Source: Desulfobacteraceae bacterium (GTDB taxonomy: Bacteria; Desulfobacterota; Desulfobacteria; Desulfobacterales; JACKCP01). Taken from it: 64,000 nucleotides of DNA. The DNA lies in NCBI GenBank assembly GCA_020633955.1, contig JACKCP010000009.1, positions 1 through 64,000 of the forward strand. Direction: 5' to 3'. Positions within the stretch are counted from its first letter, which is position 1, and every line of letters starts with the position of its first letter. Made by a program: the position numbers and the translations under genes. Shown here piece after piece: positions 34,934-42,188 of the stretch. Under the pieces are notes generated by a model, which made no database searches, was not told the origin of the DNA, and saw only the letters and a list, made by a program, of their open reading frames with translations.

Positions 34934-35845
34934 ATGGAAAATTTTATAATAACAATGACATATCTTCTGGCAGGAATTGCAGTAAAAAGAATTCCTGATT
35001 TTCCTTTGGACACAGGAAAAGTTTTAAATCTTTTTGTAATATATTTTTCCCTTCCTGCACTGATTTTAATAAAAATACCTGAGCTTAATTTTGATCAAAA
35101 TCTTTTTATAACTGCACTTATTCCATGGCTGTGCCTTATTTTCTCTGTTGCACTTATTTTAATTATTTCAAAAGTATTTAGCTGGGAAAGAGAGGTTACA
35201 GGATGTCTTCTCCTGCTTATTCCATTAGGTAATACTGCTTTTTTCGGACTTCCTATGGTAAATGCATTTTACGGTGAAGAAGGTGCTCCCTTTGCACTTT
35301 TGTATGATCAGACTGGAACCTTTCTTGCTTTTACAACATATGGATCATTTATTCTTGCTATTTACGGGAAAAACACTTCAAAACCTACTTTTAAAAATAT
35401 TTTAAAAAAAATACTTGTTTTTCCGCCTTTTATAGCTCTTATTGCTGCTTTTATTTTCAAAGCCCATGAATACCCGAAAACATTTTCAATAGTTATCGAC
35501 TCTCTTGCCCAAACCCTGGTACCCCTTGTAATGATTGCGGTTGGATATCAGCTTTCACTGCGACTTGGCCATAATGTAAAAGCAAAACTTTTTTTCGGGC
35601 TTGCATTAAAGCTTATTTTAATGCCGGTATTTGCACTTTTTATCTGTAAAATTTCAGGCTTTAATTCCTTTGCCTCAAAAATATCAATTTTTCAGGCTGG
35701 AATGCCTTCTATGGTAACAGCAGGTGCAATGGCGATCATGGCAGACATTAAACCAGCCCTTGCTGCTGCTCTTGTAGGAAGCGGAATTGTATTGAGTTTT
35801 GCAACTCTTCCATTGATTTTTAATCTTATAAACATGTTGCTATAG
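34934..35845 (+). CDS. AEC-family (auxin efflux carrier-like) transporter
   Basis: 303 residues with about ten hydrophobic helices in two inverted halves. Family features are the broken helices: LLIPLGNTAFFGLPMVNAF in the first half and FQAGMPSMVTAGAMAIMADI in the second. Members export or take up malate and other carboxylates. An AAAGGA site precedes the ATG; a terminator follows. Substrate unknown. Confidence 0.9.
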   Translation: MENFIITMTYLLAGIAVKRIPDFPLDTGKVLNLFVIYFSLPALILIKIPELNFDQNLFITALIPWLCLIFSVALILIISKVFSWEREVTGCLLLLIPLGNTAFFGLPMVNAFYGEEGAPFALLYDQTGTFLAFTTYGSFILAIYGKNTSKPTFKNILKKILVFPPFIALIAAFIFKAHEYPKTFSIVIDSLAQTLVPLVMIAVGYQLSLRLGHNVKAKLFFGLALKLILMPVFALFICKISGFNSFASKISIFQAGMPSMVTAGAMAIMADIKPALAAALVGSGIVLSFATLPLIFNLINMLL

Positions 35846-35872
35846 TGTTATTTTTTCAACACATCAATACTA

Positions 35873-35908
35873 TAAAAAAAGACCGGCAGTTTTATCCGGT
35901 CTTTTTTT
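35873..35908. terminator. Bidirectional intrinsic terminator
   Basis: GACCGG and CCGGTC pair around GCAGTTTTAT-like loop sequence, flanked by seven A on one side and seven T on the other. Lies between convergent genes. Confidence 0.88.
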
Positions 35909-35935
35909 CAACTTAAGTTTGTTATTTAAAAAATT

Positions 35936-37171
35936 TTACACTGCTTCAAACCTTTTAAATCCGATCTGGTTTTTGAGCCTGTTCCTTTTTCTTCCTTTGC
36001 TAACTGCTTTTTCAAGATCAGCAAAAATGATGTCAAAGTTAATTTTTTCCTTCACCTTTTCAATACTTGCATAAACTCCTTTTGAAAGGGAATCAAGAAT
36101 TGAGCTTGTATTTGACAGTCTTGTCTCTTCTTCAAGTTTTTTCCCTGGGATATAGCCTTTTGCAAATTCACTTATAAAAGAACCTTTTTCTTCTGATGAA
36201 ATTTCTGCCAGCTTTTGGTAGCAGGATTTATCAAGATTTTTGATAATTTCATATTTATCAAGAAAAAATTCCCACATTTTTGTTTTTTCTACCATGCCAG
36301 GAAGAGGGATAAGAACCGGTAAAAGCCTTCCTTCCCTTACAAGCGTATCATCATAAATATCTGGCATTGCATTTGTTGTTATTGAAAATACAAGATTCGG
36401 ATAATTAGAAATATATTTTTTCAATACATCAACTGCCTCCTGATAGTAGTCTGCACTAGATGAATTATGGGTTTCCCTGCTCATTACAAGGGAAGTTGCC
36501 TCATCAAGGAAAATAAATGCAGGCACATTTCTTTTTTCAGACTCTTTATTTATCTCACCAATTTTTTTATCAAGATTGTTTCCAAGGGAGCCAATAAATT
36601 TTTCAGACATTGAAGCAACATTAAGCTCTTCTGCTATTGCACCGCAGTTTTTATACACACCGCCTATTGCCTTTTGAAGTGAAGTTTTTCCTGTTCCGCC
36701 TTCACCATAAAGTATAACACCTGAAAAAACAGGCTTTTCCCCTCTTGTTATTTCAGGGATATTTGTATTGATAAGAACCTGATTCAAAATTTCATCATTT
36801 AAAAATATATTATATAAAGGACTTAACTTTTCTTTAATTGATTCTGCTTTTTTTATTTCAATATCTGCCTTCAGACCGACTTCAAAAAAATCATCAAGAC
36901 AAATACATGAACTATCGTTTTTTAAAATTTCAGATTCAACACTATAAGGAGTGTAGGCATTGTTATTATCAATTTCAAAATCGTACTTTCTTTTTCCTGT
37001 TCTTTTAATTACAGGAGTAATAACACTGCCGCCCTTAGTTGAAACCTTGCCTTCAAGATTAAGCCACAACCTTCCATGTTCGTCTGAAACAAGTCCTCCA
37101 AGCTGAATATAGGCTTTTTCTCCCTCTGCCATGTCACTGATTTTTTTTATTCTTTTAAAATTATCCAGCAT
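35936..37171 (-). CDS. Orphan AAA-family ATPase
   Basis: About 411 residues from the ATG at 37171, which has a perfect AGGGAGGA site; an earlier in-frame start at 37285 is not supported. A beta-rich N-terminal part (GEKAYIQLGGLVSDEHGRLW) precedes an AAA module with Walker A GEGGTGKTS, a FIGSLGNNLDKKIGEI pore-like loop, Walker B FIFLDEATS and sensor-1 SITTNAMPD. Arg in VREGRLLPVL may be an arginine finger. It resembles the FtsH/p97-like AAA group but has no protease or known adaptor domain. Downstream of rsmJ on the same strand. Function unknown. Confidence 0.8.
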   Translation of the reverse strand: MLDNFKRIKKISDMAEGEKAYIQLGGLVSDEHGRLWLNLEGKVSTKGGSVITPVIKRTGKRKYDFEIDNNNAYTPYSVESEILKNDSSCICLDDFFEVGLKADIEIKKAESIKEKLSPLYNIFLNDEILNQVLINTNIPEITRGEKPVFSGVILYGEGGTGKTSLQKAIGGVYKNCGAIAEELNVASMSEKFIGSLGNNLDKKIGEINKESEKRNVPAFIFLDEATSLVMSRETHNSSSADYYQEAVDVLKKYISNYPNLVFSITTNAMPDIYDDTLVREGRLLPVLIPLPGMVEKTKMWEFFLDKYEIIKNLDKSCYQKLAEISSEEKGSFISEFAKGYIPGKKLEEETRLSNTSSILDSLSKGVYASIEKVKEKINFDIIFADLEKAVSKGRKRNRLKNQIGFKRFEAV

Positions 37172-37299
37172 AAGATCCTCCCTGAACTTTGAGGATAAAT
37201 TAAGCCTTTTGCAGGTCTTAAAAGTATTATCGCATAAAATTGAAAGCAACTTAAACACAAAAAATTGTTTTTTTATCAAAAACAATGTTCAGTCAATAT

Positions 37300-38085
37300 T
37301 CAAACAAGATAAACATCATAACGAACAAGCTTGGATTCAATTTTATGGGAAGGTTTGATTAAGTCTGAAATAAGGGGGGAATGAATGGGACGTTTTACAA
37401 CAATCCGCAAATTTTTAAATGAGGCTATCTCATTGAAAAGAAAATGTGAATCATTATCTCTTCCAATAATTTTTCTTAATACTTCAAGTTCTTTTTTAGG
37501 CTTTGCTTTTTTTTTATTTTCAAGGGGGTACATTGGATCAAGATAAATAACATCAGGTCGCTGAGTGATATTATTTTCCATAAGCTTTTGAAAAAGATTA
37601 AATGAATCAGAATTAATAAACAGAAGATCATTATGGTTTTCATTTGCCTTAAAATAGTTTTTAAGTCCTTTTTCAAGAAGATAAAATAAAAAAGGATTTC
37701 TTTCAAAACCAGCAACTCTTGCACCAAGACAGTAAAGGAGAAAAGAATCTGTGCCAAGCCCTGCTGTGGCATCCACGATAAATGGCTTTTTCTCCATTCT
37801 TCCTTTAAGCCCCACAGCTTTTGCAAGGGGATTTTTTACAGTGGAAGTTTTAATTCTGTGGGAAATTTTTCCGCCTGAAAAATCAACTGAAACAGCTTTT
37901 GAATTAATATTTGAAAACCTTATTTCAAAATTTTTATCGTCAGCAAAAAAATAGAACTCCCCCTTGTCATCTGTTTTTTTAAACTCTTCATAAGTTATGG
38001 AGACGCAGGAAGTTTTTAAGGCAATTTCTTCTGCAATATTTTTGGATTTCTGATTTTCGTAAACAACAAATTTTATTTCTGCCAT
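37300..38085 (-). CDS. rsmJ: 16S rRNA m2G1516 methyltransferase (RsmJ family)
   Basis: 261 residues. Class I SAM methyltransferase. SAM motif I is VDATAGLGTDSFLL, followed by ARVAGFERNPFLFYLLEKGL and the catalytic motif VIYLDPMYPLENKKKAK. KPKKELEVLRKIIGRD follows, as in RsmJ. It methylates G1516 of 16S rRNA. It overlaps thiD by 13 bases. Confidence 0.92.
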   Translation of the reverse strand: MAEIKFVVYENQKSKNIAEEIALKTSCVSITYEEFKKTDDKGEFYFFADDKNFEIRFSNINSKAVSVDFSGGKISHRIKTSTVKNPLAKAVGLKGRMEKKPFIVDATAGLGTDSFLLYCLGARVAGFERNPFLFYLLEKGLKNYFKANENHNDLLFINSDSFNLFQKLMENNITQRPDVIYLDPMYPLENKKKAKPKKELEVLRKIIGRDNDSHFLFNEIASFKNLRIVVKRPIHSPLISDLIKPSHKIESKLVRYDVYLV

Positions 38086-38888
38086 TTGTAATAATTAAAA
38101 AAATGATGGGTCGGTCCGCAGCCGTGACCAAGTGAGATGGAATTTTCAATTGCACCTGTAATATATTCCTTGGAATTTTCAAGACTCTTCAAAGTAGTTT
38201 CTCCTTTTGCAAGATTGGCCGCTATTGCAGAAGAAAGTGTGCATCCTGTACCGTGTGTATTCTTTGTATCAAGGCGTTTTGCATTAAAATAAAAAAAATT
38301 CTTACCGTCATACAAAACATCTGTACAGTCTTCTCCCCTTAAATGCCCTCCTTTTACAAAAACATTTTCAGGCCCCAGCTCAAAAATTGATTTTGCAGCA
38401 TTTTTCATGTCTTCAAGATTTTCTATATTCCGACCTGTTATTTTTGAAGCTTCATGGATATTTGGCGTCACAATAAATGAAATCGGGAATAATTCCTTTT
38501 TCATTTTCTCAACAGCATCTTCCGCAATTAATAGGAATCCTGATTTTGATATCATAACCGGATCCAGAACAATAAATTCCATATTCTTATTAAAGAGACC
38601 TTCTTTTACCGCTTCAATTATTTCACAGCTTGAAAGCATGCCGATTTTTACAGAATCGATTTTTATATCTTCAAACAAAACCTCTATCTGGCCTTTGACA
38701 ATTTCAGGATCAATATTTTGAACGTTTGTTACTCCTTTTGTATTTTGAACAGTAACAGCTGTAATGACACTCATTCCAAAAACCATATTTGCCTGAAAAG
38801 TTTTTAAATCAGCCTGAATTCCTGCACCTCCGGATGAATCAGAGCCTGCAATTGTAAGAGCGGTTTTTAAAGGTAAAACCTTTGACAT
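38073..38888 (-). CDS. thiD: Hydroxymethylpyrimidine/phosphomethylpyrimidine kinase
   Basis: About 271 residues from the ATG at 38888, with AAAGGA upstream; the TTG at 38906 overlaps that site. Ribokinase-fold enzyme of thiamine synthesis with the motifs TIAGSDSSGGAGIQADLKTF, VLDPVMISKSG, FVKGGHL and the anion hole THGTGCTLSSAIA. Adds the two phosphates to HMP. No TPP riboswitch is evident upstream. Confidence 0.96.
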   Translation of the reverse strand: MSKVLPLKTALTIAGSDSSGGAGIQADLKTFQANMVFGMSVITAVTVQNTKGVTNVQNIDPEIVKGQIEVLFEDIKIDSVKIGMLSSCEIIEAVKEGLFNKNMEFIVLDPVMISKSGFLLIAEDAVEKMKKELFPISFIVTPNIHEASKITGRNIENLEDMKNAAKSIFELGPENVFVKGGHLRGEDCTDVLYDGKNFFYFNAKRLDTKNTHGTGCTLSSAIAANLAKGETTLKSLENSKEYITGAIENSISLGHGCGPTHHFFNYYKWQK

Positions 38889-38902
38889 TAAAAATAATCC
38901 TT

Positions 38903-39100
38903 TCAAATCTTTTTAACATATCTGTTTCGTATTTCTTTAATCTGATCTGAACTTTTATCTTTGGTAATAATTTTTATAAAATCTTCCAAAACATTCAAAG
39001 CTTTGGATTCTTCTTTGTTTTCAATAAATTTTGCATAGGAACCATAACCATTTTTTTTTAAAAGACGGAGATATATTTTATTTTTATTCAGTTTTTTCAT
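38903..39100 (-). CDS. Small basic hypothetical protein
   Basis: 65 residues from the ATG at 39100 (a TTG at 39118 gives 71). Lys-rich and likely helical (KALNVLEDFIKIITKDKSSD). It overlaps the end of the ftsB-like gene and ends shortly before thiD, so it is in the murJ-ftsB-thiD-rsmJ operon. I do not recognise it. It may be a small cell-division or RNA-binding helper, but there is no evidence for either. Confidence 0.5.
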   Translation of the reverse strand: MKKLNKNKIYLRLLKKNGYGSYAKFIENKEESKALNVLEDFIKIITKDKSSDQIKEIRNRYVKKI

Positions 39101-39383
39101 CAAGTTTTTTATCCTCAATAAATAAAACGATTTCGTCTTCCTTTACCATATTGAATTCATTTCTTATCACATGCTCAATATATTTAGGATCATTTTTAAG
39201 TCTTACTACTTTTCTTGATAAATCCTCAATCTGTCCTTCAATTTTCTGATTATTATCTTCAAGTGAATTTTTTCTTGATTCAAGCTCTTTAACCTTCAAA
39301 TAACCCTGGTCATTAAAAATAATATAAGAAAAATAAACAAATGAAATTATGAGAAAAAAAATGGAAAAGGTTTTAAATTTCAT
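39084..39383 (-). CDS. ftsB: FtsB/DivIC-family septum formation initiator
   Basis: 99 residues. One N-terminal membrane helix (about 5-25) is followed by a coiled coil (KELESRKNSLEDNNQKIEGQ) and a short DPKYIEHVIRNEFNMVK motif, the FtsB/DivIC hallmark. It forms a trimer with FtsL and FtsQ at the septum. The ATG overlaps the murJ stop by four bases, linking peptidoglycan flipping and division. Confidence 0.85.
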   Translation of the reverse strand: MKFKTFSIFFLIISFVYFSYIIFNDQGYLKVKELESRKNSLEDNNQKIEGQIEDLSRKVVRLKNDPKYIEHVIRNEFNMVKEDEIVLFIEDKKLDEKTE

Positions 39384-40939
39384 TTTTTCCTCCCGATAAG
39401 AAGTTTAAAAGTCTGCACTTCAGGAAGCCTTGCAAGAATACAAAACATAAAATAAGCAATAATTCCAATTAAAATTTCACATACAATCCCTAATAAAAGA
39501 GTTGTCTTTGAAATATATATAAATTTTTTTAAATAAAAATCTGCCAGATAAACAACTGCTCCCATAAATACAGAAGCTGAGGCAATAAAAAAAGTTCTTT
39601 TTAAAAAAACCCTGAAATCTGGATTTTTAATTTTAGACTTGATTTTTACAAAAAGAATCAAAAAATTTGCAATACTTCCAATGGAAACAGCAAGAGCAAG
39701 CCCTGCAAAAGAAAAAAAATACATTAAAACAACTGCCGCAAAAATATTAATAACAAAAGAAATTATTCCTGCCCGCACAGGTGTCTTGGCATCTTTAAAT
39801 GAGTAAAAAAATGAAATAAGAATTCTTAAATTTGAAGCAGCAAAAAGACTTGGAAGATAACAGAGAAGAGCATAATAAGTATAAATTGTCATCTCCGCGG
39901 TAAATTCTCCCCTTTCAAACAAAAGTTTTATTACAGGAATTCCAAGAACAGCAAGACCAACACTTGCAGGAATAGTAATAAACATTATAAATAACAGGCC
40001 TTCTGTTAATGTTTTTGAAAGCTCATCAAATTTTTTTTGTTCAACCTGGGAAGACATCAGAGGAAGAACAACTATACCTGCAGTAATACCAAATATTCCA
40101 AGTGGAAACTGAACAAGCCTGTCCGAATAATAAAGATATGAAACACTTCCTGACTGAAGAAATGAAGCAAGAATGGTATTTACAAGTATGCTTATCTGAT
40201 AAACGGCTGCACCAAAAACAGTTGGACCCATGAGCCTTGTCACTTTTTTTATTTCACCATGCCAGAGCTTTATTCCCTTAAAAGGATTTATCCCTTTTTT
40301 AAATAAAAACGGAAACTGGATCAGCAGCTGCACAAAACCGCCTGCAATCACTCCCCAGGCCAGTGCGTATACTGGTTCTGCAAAATTTGAACTAAACAGA
40401 AGAACTGATGAAATCATGGAAATATTTAAAAACACAGGAGCTATTGCAGGAGCAAAAAAATGCTCAAGGCTGTTTAAAACTCCCATGCAAAGAGCAACAA
40501 GGCATATAAAAAAAAGATAAAAAAACATTATCCTTGTCAAGACTATGGACAGTTCTGCTTTACCGGGTATTTCAAAAAAACCAGGTGCAGTAAGTTTTAT
40601 TATTACAGGAGACGCCGCCGCTCCCAAAATACAGAAAAAAAACAAAAAAATTGAAAAAAAACGAAATGAAGATTCGGCAAAAAGGCTTGCTTCCTTTTTC
40701 CCTTTTTTATTAAGTATTGTTGTAAAAACAGGAACATATGCAGTTGTAAGTGAGCCTTCAGCAAGAAGTCTTCTGAAAAGATTTGGAATCCTGAATGCTA
40801 CAAAAAATGCATCTGCTGATGTTCCTGCCCCAAAGAAAGAGGCTATCACCATATCCCTTACAAACCCAAGTATTCTGCTTAAAAGAGTTGAAAGGCTTAC
40901 TATACCAGCTGAAGTAAATATTTTTTTTACCTGGGACAT
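39380..40939 (-). CDS. murJ: Lipid II flippase MurJ
   Basis: About 519 residues if translation starts at the ATG at 40939 (MSQVKKIFTSAGIVSLSTLL); an open frame upstream to 41008 adds a leader of unclear value. MATE/MVF-fold protein with about fourteen helices. The N-terminal SRILGFVRDMVIASFFG and RIPNLFRRLLAEGSLTTAYVPVF are the family signature. It moves lipid II across the membrane for peptidoglycan synthesis. Confidence 0.95.
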   Translation of the reverse strand: MSQVKKIFTSAGIVSLSTLLSRILGFVRDMVIASFFGAGTSADAFFVAFRIPNLFRRLLAEGSLTTAYVPVFTTILNKKGKKEASLFAESSFRFFSIFLFFFCILGAAASPVIIKLTAPGFFEIPGKAELSIVLTRIMFFYLFFICLVALCMGVLNSLEHFFAPAIAPVFLNISMISSVLLFSSNFAEPVYALAWGVIAGGFVQLLIQFPFLFKKGINPFKGIKLWHGEIKKVTRLMGPTVFGAAVYQISILVNTILASFLQSGSVSYLYYSDRLVQFPLGIFGITAGIVVLPLMSSQVEQKKFDELSKTLTEGLLFIMFITIPASVGLAVLGIPVIKLLFERGEFTAEMTIYTYYALLCYLPSLFAASNLRILISFFYSFKDAKTPVRAGIISFVINIFAAVVLMYFFSFAGLALAVSIGSIANFLILFVKIKSKIKNPDFRVFLKRTFFIASASVFMGAVVYLADFYLKKFIYISKTTLLLGIVCEILIGIIAYFMFCILARLPEVQTFKLLIGRKK

Positions 40940-41280
40940 CTCAATATGTGACCTTGAAATTATCATTTTTATTTTTATTAAAGATGAATAAAAGCCTTTT
41001 TTTGTCAATTCATTACTTAGCTGATAAAACCAGCTCTATAAATTCTATATTTATTTCCCGCATAAATTTTTCATCCTGCTTGAAATGAAACAAAATTTTT
41101 GGTTTTTATCCAATCACTGAATAAGCAATATAAAGAAAAAAGTTAAAAAAAACCGCTATTTTCATTATAACTTTTAAAAAAAATTGACAAGTTTTTAAAA
41201 AAAAGATAGTTAATTTTATTTGTAAAAAATTTAAAAATTTTATTTTATAAATATTTGAAATTCAAAAGGAGAGCAGGAAA
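40940..41280. other. Divergent intergenic region murJ / rpsT
   Basis: AT-rich region with the rpsT promoter and ribosome site at its right end. No gene or repeat is recognised in it. Confidence 0.5.
41184..41212 (+). promoter_or_regulatory. Candidate rpsT promoter
   Basis: TTGACA at 41184-41189 is clear; the -10 (TAGTTA at 41207-41212, 17-base spacer) is poor. Upstream A-tracts could act as an UP element. Confidence 0.4.
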
Positions 41281-41547
41281 TTGGCAAATCATAAGTCAGC
41301 TTTAAAAAGAGTTAAACAGGACGAAAAAAGAAATTTAAGAAACAAAGCTGTTAAAACAAAAGTTAAAACTATCACCAAAAAAACCATTGCAGCAGCACAG
41401 GCAAAGGAAGACACTGTAAAAAACTTTCTTAGCGAAGCAACTTCTATTATTACAAGAGCTGCGCAAAAAGGTACAATACACAAAAATACAGCTTCACGTA
41501 AAATTTCCAGACTTACAAAATTTGTTGAAAAAACAATGAATTCCTAA
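41281..41547 (+). CDS. rpsT: 30S ribosomal protein S20
   Basis: 88 residues, Lys/Arg-rich helical protein: ANHKSALKRVKQDEKRNLRN at the start, then KTITKKTIAAAQ and GTIHKNTASRKISRLTKFV. Binds 16S rRNA in the body of the 30S subunit. The start is UUG after an AAAGGAG site; E. coli rpsT also uses UUG, where it lowers translation and is part of autoregulation. Confidence 0.98.
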   Translation: MANHKSALKRVKQDEKRNLRNKAVKTKVKTITKKTIAAAQAKEDTVKNFLSEATSIITRAAQKGTIHKNTASRKISRLTKFVEKTMNS

Positions 41548-41575
41548 TTCAAGTCCGGTTTACATAAAAAAATTC

Positions 41576-41624
41576 AAGGCATATCAATTTATTTTTAAAT
41601 ATCAGGTATGCCTTTATTTTTTTT
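41576..41624. terminator. Intrinsic terminator after rpsT
   Basis: AAGGCATA and TATGCCTT pair around a long AT loop, followed by a T-run on the plus strand. It lies between convergent rpsT and lptE. Confidence 0.75.
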
Positions 41625-41634
41625 CATCCCTGAG

Positions 41635-42132
41635 TCAAAAATCTGAGAGAAGTTCAGTGACTATCCTTCTGGAAACCTTAAAACATAGTTCTTTCATTGC
41701 ATTATAAGGAACTCCGAAGCTGTAAGAGTCATTAGAACCTGTTTCAAAGACGTAATTTTCACTGAAGTTATTTCTTCTGAAAAGTACTTTCCCATTCAAA
41801 TCTTCGAAACTAATATTCAAAACAATACTTATCCTTCTTTCATAGGAGCCCCCCGAAGAACTTTTTACAGGATTTGATACAGCCATATTTAGAATCTCAC
41901 CTTTTATAACCCCCTGAGCATTTCCATCACATGCCAGAATATTATTTCTTGAGAATTCGCTTATGAATTCATCCCTGATACAGCTGCCAATCCTTGAAAA
42001 ACCGGTTTTGTTTTGAAATATCCCTACTTCTGCTTTTTTTATTCCATCAGGAAGAGAGCCTTCGCCTGAAAAATGATAACCGCACGATGCAAGCATAATA
42101 ATTGAAAATAAAAATAATATTTTTTTATTCAT
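41635..42132 (-). CDS. lptE: LPS-assembly lipoprotein LptE
   Basis: 165 residues. Signal with lipobox LASC, Cys17 lipidated, followed at once by GYHFSGEGSLPDGIKKAEVG, the LptE signature. The rest is a mixed alpha/beta domain (VLNISFEDLNGKVLF). It plugs the LptD barrel and helps deliver LPS to the outer leaflet. Position after leuS is conserved in many Proteobacteria. Confidence 0.92.
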   Translation of the reverse strand: MNKKILFLFSIIMLASCGYHFSGEGSLPDGIKKAEVGIFQNKTGFSRIGSCIRDEFISEFSRNNILACDGNAQGVIKGEILNMAVSNPVKSSSGGSYERRISIVLNISFEDLNGKVLFRRNNFSENYVFETGSNDSYSFGVPYNAMKELCFKVSRRIVTELLSDF

Positions 42133-42157
42133 AAAAATGCTTTCCTGATAAAATTTA

Positions 42158-42182
42158 AAGCCGGTTATAAAAAACCGGCTTT
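42158..42182 (-). terminator. Hairpin between leuS and lptE
   Basis: AAAGCCGGTT and AACCGGCTTT pair around six bases. On the leuS transcript the stem is followed by TTTAAATTTT, so it may partly terminate or act as a processing signal before lptE. Confidence 0.5.
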
Positions 42183-42188
42183 TTCAAC

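Noticed and set aside
36000..37285. A longer N-terminus for the AAA ATPase from 37285
   Set aside because: The extra 38 residues look non-coding and the perfect AGGGAGGA site lies before the ATG at 37171.
38889..39120. A TPP riboswitch before thiD
   Set aside because: The gene is inside an operon with overlapping neighbours and no thi-box (CTGAGA...ACCTGATCTGG-like) sequence is seen.
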